A DNA stretch of 64,000 bases, from the NCBI RefSeq assembly GCF_001528665.1, contig NZ_BBYJ01000024.1, positions 200,093 to 264,092 on the forward strand, in the 5' to 3' direction. Shown piece after piece: positions 40,770 through 49,093 of the stretch (position 1 is the stretch's first letter; each line of letters begins with the position of its first letter). The translations under genes were made by a program, and so were the position numbers. The notes under the pieces were generated by a model that ran no database searches, was not told the origin of the DNA, and was given only the letters and a program-made list of their open reading frames with translations. Source of the DNA: Microtetraspora malaysiensis. GTDB taxonomy: Bacteria > Actinomycetota > Actinomycetes > Streptosporangiales > Streptosporangiaceae.

Positions 40770-42815
40770 TCAGCGCGCGGTGAGCACGAGCGTGCCGATC
40801 GGGCTCACGGAGAGCTTCTGGTCGGGCCACATCACGGTGGTGCTGCCCGGCTCCTCGATGATCGCGGGCCCCTCGATGACATGGCCCGGCCGCAGCAGCG
40901 CACGGTCGTAGACGGGGGTGTCCACCCGCTCGCCGAACACGACCTGGCGGCGTTCCTTGAGCGCCTCGTCGGCGCGGGAGGTGGTGGCGTCCGGCAGGCG
41001 CGGGAAGGCGGGCTTGGCCGTCGCGGCGACCGCGGACACCCGCAGGCTCACCAGCTGCACCGGGTCCTTCGGGGAGGCGTGGCCGTAGCGCTGCTCGTGC
41101 AGCGCGTGGAAGGACGCGGCCAGGTGGTCGAGCGCCTGGTCGCCGTACCCCTTCTCGAAGGGCACGACGAGTTCGAAGCTCTGGCCCCGGTACCGCATCT
41201 CCGCGGTCCGCGCGACGGTGATCCGGTCGATCGGGATGCCTTCGGACAGGAGTTCCTTGGCCGCGTCGGCCTCGAGCTGGTCGAACCACTCGTTCAGCGC
41301 GCCGACCTCGACCTCGTCCAGCGGGCAGAGCCGCGAGGCGACCGCGTCGCAGCTCTGGTCGGCGAGCAGCAGGCCCATCGCCGAGACGTTGCCGGGGTTC
41401 GGCGGGATGACCACGGTGGGGATGCCGAGCTCGCGGGCCGCGTCGCTGACGATCAGGCCGCCCGCTCCGCCGAAGCCGACGATCGCGAAATCACGCGGGT
41501 CAAGCCCGCGGGCGATGGACACCCGCCGGATCGCGCGGACGCTGTCGGCCGCGGCGATGGCGATCGCCCCGGCGGCCCAGCGCTCGGGGTCCCAGTCGTC
41601 GGTGTCGTTCCTGGACAGCGCGAGCGCGTCGTGCGCGGCCTGCCGGTCGAGCCGCTGGCGCCCCCCGAGGAAGTAGTCGGGGTTGAGCCGCCCGGTGACC
41701 ACGGCCGCGTCGGTCAGGGTCGGCCGCGTCCCCCCGGCGCCGTAGCAGACCGGCCCCGGGCTGGCGCCCGCGCTGTCCGGTCCGACCCGCAGCGCGCCTC
41801 CCTCGTCGATCCAGACGATCGATCCCCCGCCGGACCCGATGGGGGTGATCTCGATGCTCGACATCTGGATCGGGTGGCCGAGCAGTTCGTCGCGCGGCAC
41901 GACGATGGGGTCCCCGCCGATCGCCACCGCCAGGTCGGTGCTGGTGCCGCCCATGTCGTACGTGATGACGTTGGCGCATCCGACCTCGGCCGCGAAGTGG
42001 GCGCCCGCGATGGCGCCGGCCACCGGCCCCGAGTTGGCGACCCGGATCGGCTTCTCCGCGGCCTGCCGGAGGCTGAACGTGCCGCCGCTCCCCTGCATGG
42101 TCAGCAGCGTGGCGCCGAAGCCGGCGGCCTCCGTCTGCTCGGCGAAGTCGACGAAGTGCGCGCTCAGCTTCGGCTTGACGTAGGCGTCGAGCGCGGTCGT
42201 GCTCGCGCGGTCGTACTCGGAGATGCGCGGGCTCACGACCGAGGAGAGCGACAGCGGGATGTCCGGCGCCTCCTCGGCCAGGATCTGGGCCACCCGCACC
42301 TCGTGGGCCGGCTGGGTGTAGCTGTGCAGCAGGCAGATGGCGACGCTTTCCAGGCCCAGTTCCTTGACGGCCGCGGCGATGCCGCGTACCTGCTCCTCGT
42401 CGAGCGGCTCCAGCTCGTGTCCGCGGAAGTCGTGGCGCTGGCGCACCTCGAAGCAGTGGCGGCGTTCGATGACCGGCCGGCTGGGCTCCCACTGGACGTC
42501 GTAGATGTTGCCGCTCCGGTAGGAGTTCCCGACCTCCAGGACGTCACCGAACCCGGCGGTCGTGATCAGTCCCGCCGAGATGCGCTCTCCCTGGAGGATC
42601 ATGTTCACCGCGACGGTCGTCCCGTAGACGACCGTGTGCACGTCTCCGGGCGCGGCGCCCGCCTTGTCGAGGATTCGCGCGGCTCCGGACAGCACGGCGT
42701 CGACTATTCGCCGGGGGGTCGAAGGAACTTTTTCGACCCAAATATTTCCGGTCTCTTCATCCAGCAATACGAGGTCTGTATGCGTGCCGCCAGTGTCGAT
42801 TCCCAGTCGGTACAT
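40770..42815 (-). CDS. Hydantoinase A/oxoprolinase A-family subunit
   Basis: The protein has 681 residues from ATG 42815 (688 if ATG 42836 is used; the later start matches the family opening MYRLGIDTGGTHTD and has AGGG before it). The actin-like ATPase domain shows GIDTGGTHTDLVLLD, VYGTTVAVNMIL, VITYDMGGTSTDLAVA and PIGSGGGSIVWIDEGG. It phosphorylates or activates the substrate carbonyl with ATP. A and B genes are 43 bases apart. Whether the substrate is a hydantoin, lactam or other cyclic compound is not shown by sequence. Confidence 0.93.
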   Translation of the reverse strand: MYRLGIDTGGTHTDLVLLDEETGNIWVEKVPSTPRRIVDAVLSGAARILDKAGAAPGDVHTVVYGTTVAVNMILQGERISAGLITTAGFGDVLEVGNSYRSGNIYDVQWEPSRPVIERRHCFEVRQRHDFRGHELEPLDEEQVRGIAAAVKELGLESVAICLLHSYTQPAHEVRVAQILAEEAPDIPLSLSSVVSPRISEYDRASTTALDAYVKPKLSAHFVDFAEQTEAAGFGATLLTMQGSGGTFSLRQAAEKPIRVANSGPVAGAIAGAHFAAEVGCANVITYDMGGTSTDLAVAIGGDPIVVPRDELLGHPIQMSSIEITPIGSGGGSIVWIDEGGALRVGPDSAGASPGPVCYGAGGTRPTLTDAAVVTGRLNPDYFLGGRQRLDRQAAHDALALSRNDTDDWDPERWAAGAIAIAAADSVRAIRRVSIARGLDPRDFAIVGFGGAGGLIVSDAARELGIPTVVIPPNPGNVSAMGLLLADQSCDAVASRLCPLDEVEVGALNEWFDQLEADAAKELLSEGIPIDRITVARTAEMRYRGQSFELVVPFEKGYGDQALDHLAASFHALHEQRYGHASPKDPVQLVSLRVSAVAATAKPAFPRLPDATTSRADEALKERRQVVFGERVDTPVYDRALLRPGHVIEGPAIIEEPGSTTVMWPDQKLSVSPIGTLVLTAR

Positions 42816-42904
42816 CCGGTTTCCCTGATTCTCCATAAGAAATTCACGCTCGGGGTCGGGGTCGTCCGCCGACTTTCGTCACTTTATGAGCCGGAGTTGT
42901 TCGG

Positions 42905-43807
42905 TCATATATCCAACTGTCCACAACCGCCGGACGGGCCGTGGCCATTTGGAGGCACGGTTCCGGCTCCTTCCGGGCGGGTGCTCATTCCCATGTCCTG
43001 AAGAAGCGCGCGCTCGGCGTCCGACCACGGGGCGGCCTCCTGGTCGGCGTCGGTCAGCAGCCGGGCGATCCTCGTGGTCGACCGGATCACGACCGCGCCG
43101 CCGGCCGGGTCGACGCCGCTCGAGGTCAGCTCGACCGCGGCCCGGCCCACGCGGGAGCACCGGGAGTGGAGCAGGATCTCCTGCCCGGCCGCCGCCTGTC
43201 CCAGGCAGAACGTGGTCCGGGCCACGACCAGACGACCTCGGATGTTGTGCCGCCAGCCGGACAACGCGTCGTGCCGCGCCTCCTGCAGCAGGTCCGCCGC
43301 CGCGACGGGCGAAAGGGATCCGCCGCCCGCCCGGTCGCCGGCGCGTACCGGGACGACCAGCGACCACGGCCATCGGCCGGTGCGCGCGGGCGGCTCCGTC
43401 CCGGACGCGCGGGGTGTGTCGCGTTCGAGCGCGGTCGGGGCGGGCGGGCCGAGGAACACGTCCGCCGTCACGCACTCCGTCATCCGGCCGTCCGGTCCGG
43501 CCGCGCCCACCTCACAGGTGACGAGCAGGCCCTCCGGCCGTTCGACGGGGATGGCGCGGACCGTGATCGGGGTTCCCACCGCCTGGATCGCACGGCGGTA
43601 GCGGATGTCCACCCATCGCCACGCGACCGCGCCGGATCCGTCCCCGGCCCTGTCCGATCCTCCCGGCGGCCGCCATGCGGCGACCGCGCGGGACACCCCG
43701 ACATGGACGAACCTGAGCCAGGCGACGTTGTTGACATGCCCGGCGACGTCCAGATCGGAATATCGCACGGTCAGCTGATCCGGCCCGCGGTCGCCGGGCG
43801 CCGTCAC
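42905..43807 (-). CDS. Double hot-dog acyl-CoA/acyl-ACP thioesterase-like protein
   Basis: The protein has 300 residues. The first half contains LTVRYSDLDVAGHVNNVAWLRFV, the 4HBT active-site segment with Asp and the HVNN loop, and a second, weaker half contains a LLQEARHDALSGW segment, giving the two-domain layout of FatA-type thioesterases. It would hydrolyse an acyl-thioester intermediate of the pathway. GTG 43807 overlaps the stop of the phosphotriesterase-like gene (GTGA). The short C-terminal tail is low in complexity. Confidence 0.8.
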   Translation of the reverse strand: MTAPGDRGPDQLTVRYSDLDVAGHVNNVAWLRFVHVGVSRAVAAWRPPGGSDRAGDGSGAVAWRWVDIRYRRAIQAVGTPITVRAIPVERPEGLLVTCEVGAAGPDGRMTECVTADVFLGPPAPTALERDTPRASGTEPPARTGRWPWSLVVPVRAGDRAGGGSLSPVAAADLLQEARHDALSGWRHNIRGRLVVARTTFCLGQAAAGQEILLHSRCSRVGRAAVELTSSGVDPAGGAVVIRSTTRIARLLTDADQEAAPWSDAERALLQDMGMSTRPEGAGTVPPNGHGPSGGCGQLDI

Positions 43808-44799
43808 CCGGCTTCCCCCGACAGCGCCCGCCGTGGATTCTCGATGAGAATGTGGTCCAGTTCCCCGGCGTCCACTCCGGCCTGCGCCAACCGCTTTGTG
43901 AAATGCCGGGAAATATAGTCGAACCCGCCGCCGCCGTACGCGTGCAAATGGTCCCGGCCGCACACGTCATGGCTCAGCAGGATGCTGTCGATGAAGCCGG
44001 CGCGGATCAGCGAGACGATGTGCGAGACACGGGTGTTCAACGCGAATTCCGCCCCGGGGCGGATCGTGTCGAACTGGACGTAGCACCCGCTTCGCGCGAG
44101 GTCGAGGTGATATTCGGGGATGTTCACCGTGTCGCAATGGCCGATGATGACCCGGCCCGGCGACACCCCCTCCTCCAGCAGCAGGTCGAGCTGCCGGCGG
44201 CCCACCGGCCAGCGCGCCGCGTGCGTGCTGATCACCGCGTTGGTGCGGCGGGACGCGCGGGCCGAGGCGCGCAGGTTGCGCTCCTCCCTGGCTGAGATGA
44301 ACCACTGGTCCGAGCCGACCTCGCCGATGAGTCCGGCCCTGATCCGCGTTCCGGCGAACCCTTCGACCAGGTCGCGGACCAGCAGCTCGGAGATCGCGTC
44401 CACGCTCTTGCGGTCGAAGTCGTCGTAGGCCAGGTAGGGATCGCGGTAGTGGCCGGTTCCCAGGACGATGCGCACGCCGGTCGCGACGGACAGCTCGTGC
44501 AGCGCGGCGACGTTGTCCGGCGCCCTCGTGTGCTCGGCCGAGGCCGGCGGCCGGGCGCCGTACACGCCGCCCGGGTCGGGGCTCGCGCCCCAGGTCAGCT
44601 CCGCGGACGTCACGTCGACCAGGGTCACGCCGCCCGCTTCCCGGTAGCGATCGAGCTCCGACCTCATCAGCGGGAGATCCTGGATCAGCCCGGTGCCGCG
44701 GTACTCCCGCAGCAGGTTGATGAAGACGTGTTCGTGCATGAGGGTGGTGCCGAGCCGCGCGCCGTCGACGGCTCCGGTCGCGGTCATGATCTGCGTCAT
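43804..44799 (-). CDS. Phosphotriesterase/lactonase-like metal hydrolase
   Basis: The protein has 331 residues. The amidohydrolase-fold metal ligands are present: H22 and H24 in MHEHVFINL, His in STHAARWPVG, His in IGHCDTVN and Asp in LLSHDVCGRDHL. The bridging residue in the segment IGEVGS is Glu instead of the carbamylated Lys of true phosphotriesterases; this occurs in a subset of homologues. Hydrolysis of a lactone, lactam or ester in the catabolic route is more likely than of a phosphotriester. Confidence 0.9.
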   Translation of the reverse strand: MTQIMTATGAVDGARLGTTLMHEHVFINLLREYRGTGLIQDLPLMRSELDRYREAGGVTLVDVTSAELTWGASPDPGGVYGARPPASAEHTRAPDNVAALHELSVATGVRIVLGTGHYRDPYLAYDDFDRKSVDAISELLVRDLVEGFAGTRIRAGLIGEVGSDQWFISAREERNLRASARASRRTNAVISTHAARWPVGRRQLDLLLEEGVSPGRVIIGHCDTVNIPEYHLDLARSGCYVQFDTIRPGAEFALNTRVSHIVSLIRAGFIDSILLSHDVCGRDHLHAYGGGGFDYISRHFTKRLAQAGVDAGELDHILIENPRRALSGEAG

Positions 44800-44804
44800 A
44801 TCGA

Positions 44805-45611
44805 TCAGCCCTTACTCAGGACGCGCTTCAGGCCGAGTGCCCGCTCGATCAGGGCGACGGCCGCGAGGGAGAACACGATGAGGACCACCGACAGCGCGGC
44901 GACCTGCGGATCGGTGTTGTTGGAGACGTAGCGGAACACCACCACCGGCAGGGTGGTGGTACCGGTGCCGACCACGAAGAGCGACACCACGGCCTCGTCG
45001 AAGGAGATGATGAACGACAGCGCCGCGCCCGCGACCAGGCCGGGCGTGATCAGCGGCAGGGTGATCCGGCGGAACGTCGTGACGGGGCCGGCCCCCAGGG
45101 TCCGCGCCGCCTGCTCGCAGGAGGGGTCGACCGCCTCGAGACTCATCATCACGGTGCGGACGACGTACGGAATGGTCAGGCCGAGGTGCGCGACTACCAG
45201 ACCCGGATACGTGCCGACGAGCCCCACCTGCCCGAGCACGAGCAGCAGGGCCAGGCCCAGCACCACGCTCGGCAGCAGCAACGGCGAAGTGAACAGGCCG
45301 ATCACCGCGTCCCGACCACGGAAGCGGTGCCGCGTCAGCGCGAGGGCGGCGGTGACGCCGGCGACCAGCGAGACGACCGTCACGATCAGGCCGAGCAGCA
45401 GCGACACCCGCAGGCCCTCGAGGAACTCACCGTTGGCGGCCAGGTCGGCGTACCACCGCAGGGTCCAGTCCTTGGGCGGGAACTCCAGGTTGGGGCTGGC
45501 GCCGAAGGAGAGGACGAAGACCACGAGGAGCGGCGCCAGCAGGAACAGATAGCTGCAGACGACCACGATCCCGGCGAGGGTCCGGTAGATCAGCTCGGAG
45601 AGAGATCGCAT
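44805..45611 (-). CDS. ABC transporter permease, spermidine/putrescine (PotC) type
   Basis: The protein has 268 residues with six predicted membrane helices. The cytoplasmic EAA loop is EQAARTLGAGPVTTFRRITLPLI, the site that contacts the ATPase. Similar to PotC/PhnV permeases that import polyamines and related cations or aminophosphonates. ATG 45611 follows GGTGAG; a GTG at 45620 is an alternative. Five bases separate it from each neighbour, consistent with a compact operon. Confidence 0.92.
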   Translation of the reverse strand: MRSLSELIYRTLAGIVVVCSYLFLLAPLLVVFVLSFGASPNLEFPPKDWTLRWYADLAANGEFLEGLRVSLLLGLIVTVVSLVAGVTAALALTRHRFRGRDAVIGLFTSPLLLPSVVLGLALLLVLGQVGLVGTYPGLVVAHLGLTIPYVVRTVMMSLEAVDPSCEQAARTLGAGPVTTFRRITLPLITPGLVAGAALSFIISFDEAVVSLFVVGTGTTTLPVVVFRYVSNNTDPQVAALSVVLIVFSLAAVALIERALGLKRVLSKG

Positions 45612-45616
45612 TCCAC

Positions 45617-46492
45617 TCACCTTCCTTCAACCATGCGGAAGAGGCGCTGATAGAGGACCAGGAAGACGCCGAAGAGGAGCAACAGGAGCACGGCCAGCGC
45701 CGACGCGCGCGGCCAGTCCAGCGTCGTCGTGGCCTGGTCGTAGATCTCGGTGGCGATCACGAATACCCGGCCGCCGCCCATGAGCCGCGGCGTGATGAAC
45801 GCGGAGACGGTCAGCACGAACACCATCAGCGCCCCGGTGAGCACGCCCGGCAGGCTCAGCGGGAACGTGATCCGGACGAAGCACCGCAGCCGCCCGGCGC
45901 CCAGCGATCCGGCCGCGTCCTCCAGGTCCTTGGAGACCCGGCCGAACCCGGCGATCATCGCGAGGATGGCGTACGGCATCATGATCTCGACGAGCGCGAT
46001 GACCACGCCGGTGACGTTGTTGGTGAGCGTGAGCGGCTCGCCGATGATCCCCAGCGTGCTCAACGCGGAGTTCACGATGCCGTCGTCGGAGAGCAGGATC
46101 AGCCAGCCGAAGGTGCGTACGACCGACGACGTCAGCAGCGGCGCGATGGCCAGCGCCATCAGCAGCCCGCGCAGGCGGGAGCGGGTCCGCGCGAGGAAGA
46201 GCGCGATGGGGTACGACACCGCGACCGCCAGAACGGTGACCAGGACGCCGAGCCACAACGTGTGCCAGGCGACCTCCCACATGAAACCGTCGGTCAGCAC
46301 GTCGACGTAGGAGCTCAGGCTCACGTCCGGCTGGAGCTCGGCCGGCCCGACGGTCCGGTTGAGGGACATGCGGGCCAGCCACACCAGCGGCACGACGAAG
46401 CTGACTCCGAGCGCCAGCAGCCCGGGGGTGAGCAGGGCGGCCGCCGCCGCCCTGCGCGTGCCGCCTTCGCTACTGCGGGATGACGTAGGCAT
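45617..46492 (-). CDS. ABC transporter permease, spermidine/putrescine (PotB) type
   Basis: The protein has 291 residues with six predicted helices. The EAA loop reads EDAAGSLGAGRLRCFVRITF, and IAPLLTSSVVRTFGWLILL is characteristic of PotB-like subunits. It forms the import channel with the second permease. ATG 46492 is chosen, with GGGG upstream; GTG 46501 is also possible. The start lies inside the end of the ATPase gene. Confidence 0.92.
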   Translation of the reverse strand: MPTSSRSSEGGTRRAAAAALLTPGLLALGVSFVVPLVWLARMSLNRTVGPAELQPDVSLSSYVDVLTDGFMWEVAWHTLWLGVLVTVLAVAVSYPIALFLARTRSRLRGLLMALAIAPLLTSSVVRTFGWLILLSDDGIVNSALSTLGIIGEPLTLTNNVTGVVIALVEIMMPYAILAMIAGFGRVSKDLEDAAGSLGAGRLRCFVRITFPLSLPGVLTGALMVFVLTVSAFITPRLMGGGRVFVIATEIYDQATTTLDWPRASALAVLLLLLFGVFLVLYQRLFRMVEGR

Positions 46493-47537
46493 CCGCGTCA
46501 CCCCATCCGAGAGCGACCGTGGCGCCGGCCGTCAGCGGCCGGCCGCTGTGCGTCCGTTCCGCCGTGACGCGGGTGCCGTTGACGTCGATCACAACGGACT
46601 CGACGTCGCCGAGATAGCTCGACTGCACGACGCGCCCCTTCAACTCGTTCGCCGTCCGCTCGGCGGGATCGATCCGCACCCGGTGCGGCCGGACCATCAC
46701 CGTCGCGGTCGCCCCGCCGGTCCGCGCGGCGCGTACGGACAGGGTCCCGAGCCCGTCGACCTCCAGCCGCAGCACGCCGTCGCTCTGACCGGCCACCCGA
46801 CCGTCGAACATGTTGGTCCGGCCGATGAAGTCCGCGACGAACCGGTTCTCCGGGGTCTCGTACACGGCCCACGGCTCGCCCACCTGCTCGACGCGGCCTT
46901 CGGACATCACCACGAGCCGGTCGGACATCGCCAGCGCCTCGTCCTGGTCGTGGGTGACGAAAACCGTGGTGATCCCGGTCTCCTGCTGGATCCGCCGGAT
47001 CTCGACGCGAAGCTCCTCACGCAGCTTCGCGTCGAGGTTGCTCAGCGGCTCGTCCAGCAGCAGCACGGTCGGCTCGACGACCAACGCCCGCGCCAGGGCG
47101 ATGCGCTGCGCCTGGCCGCCGGAGAGCTGGCTCACCCGGCGGTTCGCGAGGTGCGCCAGGTGAACCATGTCGAGGGCGTCGGCGACTCGACGCCGGCGTT
47201 CGCTTTTGGCGACCCGGCGCATCTGCAGCCCGAAGTCGACGTTCTCTCCTACCGACATGTGCGGAAACAACGCGTAGGACTGGAACACCAGGCCCATGTC
47301 TCGCTTGTGGACAGGGCGGTTGGTTATGTCGGTCCCGCCGACACGGATGTGGCCGGATGTGGGGGCGATCAGACCTGCGATCATGCGCAGTGTCGTGGTC
47401 TTGCCACAACCCGACGGTCCGAGCAGTGAGATGAACTCACCGCGCGCGACGTCGATGTCGACGTCGTGCACGGCCGAGCGGGGCTGGTTCGGATAGGTCT
47501 TCGTTAGTTTGCTGAGTGCGAGATACGCGTCTTCCAC
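46470..47537 (-). CDS. ABC transporter ATP-binding protein (PotA type)
   Basis: The protein has 355 residues. Walker A GPSGCGKTTT, Q-loop LVFQSYALFPHM, signature LSGGQAQRIALARAL, Walker B VLLLDEPLSNLD and the switch His in VTHDQDEALAM are all intact. The C-terminal 100 residues form the TOBE regulatory domain of the PotA/MalK group. It powers the importer whose permeases and binding protein are encoded on either side. Confidence 0.95.
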   Translation of the reverse strand: MEDAYLALSKLTKTYPNQPRSAVHDVDIDVARGEFISLLGPSGCGKTTTLRMIAGLIAPTSGHIRVGGTDITNRPVHKRDMGLVFQSYALFPHMSVGENVDFGLQMRRVAKSERRRRVADALDMVHLAHLANRRVSQLSGGQAQRIALARALVVEPTVLLLDEPLSNLDAKLREELRVEIRRIQQETGITTVFVTHDQDEALAMSDRLVVMSEGRVEQVGEPWAVYETPENRFVADFIGRTNMFDGRVAGQSDGVLRLEVDGLGTLSVRAARTGGATATVMVRPHRVRIDPAERTANELKGRVVQSSYLGDVESVVIDVNGTRVTAERTHSGRPLTAGATVALGWGDADAYVIPQ

Positions 47538-47561
47538 ACTGGACTCCTGATCTGCCCGGAA

Positions 47562-48644
47562 CTACTGCGAGATGACGTCCTTGCGCCAGATCTCGGTCCA
47601 CTGGGCGCGCTGCTCGGCGAGCCAGCTCCAGTCGACCGCGATCATGGTCTTGAGCTTCTCCGGCGTCATCACGGTCCGCTGGGCGACCTCGTCATCGACC
47701 TTGGCCAGCGTGTTGGTCGGCGCGTAGAACATCTCCGCGGCGAACCGGGCCTGCGCGTCGGGGCTCAGCGCGTAGTCGATGAACGTCTGCGCGGCGCTCG
47801 CCCGCTTGCCGCCCTTGACCAGGTTGATGGTGTTGACCTGCATGATGCTGCCTTCCTTCGGCAGGACCACGTTCAGCGCGCCGTCGGATTCGTCGTGCTG
47901 CAGCTGGCTGCGCGCGTTCCAGGCCAGGGCCAGGTGCACCTTTCCGGACTTGACCAGCGTGTACGTGTCCGGCTGGGGGTTCCAGGTCTGCACGGACGGC
48001 GCGAGCTCGCGCAGCCGCTTGATCGCCGGATCGATGGAGGTCTGGTAGTCCCCGCCCAGGTCCTTGCTCAGGATGATGGTCAGCCCGATCCCGTCCAGCT
48101 GCGGCGGCGCACTGATCGAGATCTTCCCCTTGTACGCGGGATCCCAGAGGTCGTTCCACGACGTCGGCGCCGTGGTCACGGCCTTGGTGTTGTAGACGAG
48201 CGCCAGGTTGTCGAAGGTGACGCCCGGACCGTAGCCGTCGCGGACCTTCGCGTGCTCGCTGAGGTCCTTCATGTTGGGGACCGCCGCGGGGTCCAGCGGC
48301 GTGAAGATGCCCTCCTTGTTCGCGCTCTCGGCGACGGAGAGGTCCATGATCGCGAGGTCGACCGTCGGGTTGCTCTTCTGGGTACGCAGCCTGCCGAGCA
48401 TCTCCGCGGACGAGACGACCGGGTCGTACTCCACCTTGATCTTCGGGTTCGCGGCCTCGAAGGGCTGGACGACCGCCTTGATGTACTTTTCCTTGAATCC
48501 ACCGGTCGCGTAGGCCATCAGCCGGATAGTCGTCGTGCCGTCGCCGGCCTCATCCGAGGTGCCGCCGGCCGAGCAGGCGGAAAGCGCCGTCACCGGAGCA
48601 AGCAGAAGCGGCAGGAACGCTTTCTTCGACATTCTTCGCACCAC
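47562..48644 (-). CDS. ABC transporter substrate-binding lipoprotein (PotD type)
   Basis: The protein has 360 residues. A basic start (VVRRMSKK) precedes the signal and lipobox LSAC; the mature protein has GGFKEKYIKAVVQPFEAANP and NPTVDLAIMD, as in the extracellular solute-binding proteins of the spermidine/putrescine and phosphonate group. It should capture the operon's substrate outside the membrane. GTG 48644 is chosen because GGGAG lies 6 bases before it; ATG 48632 is the alternative. It heads the ten-gene operon. Confidence 0.9.
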   Translation of the reverse strand: MVRRMSKKAFLPLLLAPVTALSACSAGGTSDEAGDGTTTIRLMAYATGGFKEKYIKAVVQPFEAANPKIKVEYDPVVSSAEMLGRLRTQKSNPTVDLAIMDLSVAESANKEGIFTPLDPAAVPNMKDLSEHAKVRDGYGPGVTFDNLALVYNTKAVTTAPTSWNDLWDPAYKGKISISAPPQLDGIGLTIILSKDLGGDYQTSIDPAIKRLRELAPSVQTWNPQPDTYTLVKSGKVHLALAWNARSQLQHDESDGALNVVLPKEGSIMQVNTINLVKGGKRASAAQTFIDYALSPDAQARFAAEMFYAPTNTLAKVDDEVAQRTVMTPEKLKTMIAVDWSWLAEQRAQWTEIWRKDVISQ

Positions 48645-49093
48645 GGTTATCTCCCGCTCTTGGGTCAGTGCGGCAGCCGGCCACTCGCCCCCTCCGGGCG
48701 CCGGCCCGCACGGCTTGTCACGATCCATCGCGGCCACCGCGTTGGATCGGTCGTAAGAGAGTCACACGTCGCCCGAATCACGTCAGCCGACGGATGGACA
48801 GTCTGGACGGCGCCTACCTGGCCAAGTGGCCAATGCGGAACGCGGCGATCGGTGCGTCCGGCGCTTCCGGTCCCGCCGCCGACGCGGTCAGGATGGCCAT
48901 CGGGCCTGACGGGCGTTCTGTCCGGCTTCGCGGCACTTTGGGCAAAAACGGTAAAGTACCGGTTCCGACCAGTGGGCGTCGGCTGCGCGGCACGACCCCG
49001 GGCGCGCCATCGCCGGCAGGGAGTTCACAGACCGTGACGGCCCAGGTCGTGACGGGCTCCAGCCGACAGCACAGCACACAGGGAGAGATACGT
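48645..49093. other. Divergent regulatory region between the catabolic operon and pucR-type gene
   Basis: About 450 bases without a recognisable gene. It must hold the promoters of the leftward ten-gene operon and the rightward PucR gene. The frame of the PucR gene is open through much of it, but the Arg/Pro/Gly-rich translation upstream of 49094 does not look like protein. The inverted repeat at 48721-48749 is its only strong structure. Confidence 0.5.
48721..48749. promoter_or_regulatory. 29-bp inverted repeat, candidate regulator site for the catabolic operon
   Basis: Arms CGATCCATCGCGG and CCGCGTTGGATCG pair at 12 of 13 positions around CCA. It lies 77 bases upstream of the first transporter gene and about 345 bases from the PucR gene start. 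A dimeric activator or repressor could bind it; as RNA it would form a stable hairpin, so it may also insulate transcription. Confidence 0.5.

Noticed and set aside
40659-43001. 780-residue plus-strand ORF opposite the hydantoinase A gene
   Set aside because: Antisense shadow with no recognisable domain; the opposite strand shows a complete ATPase domain.
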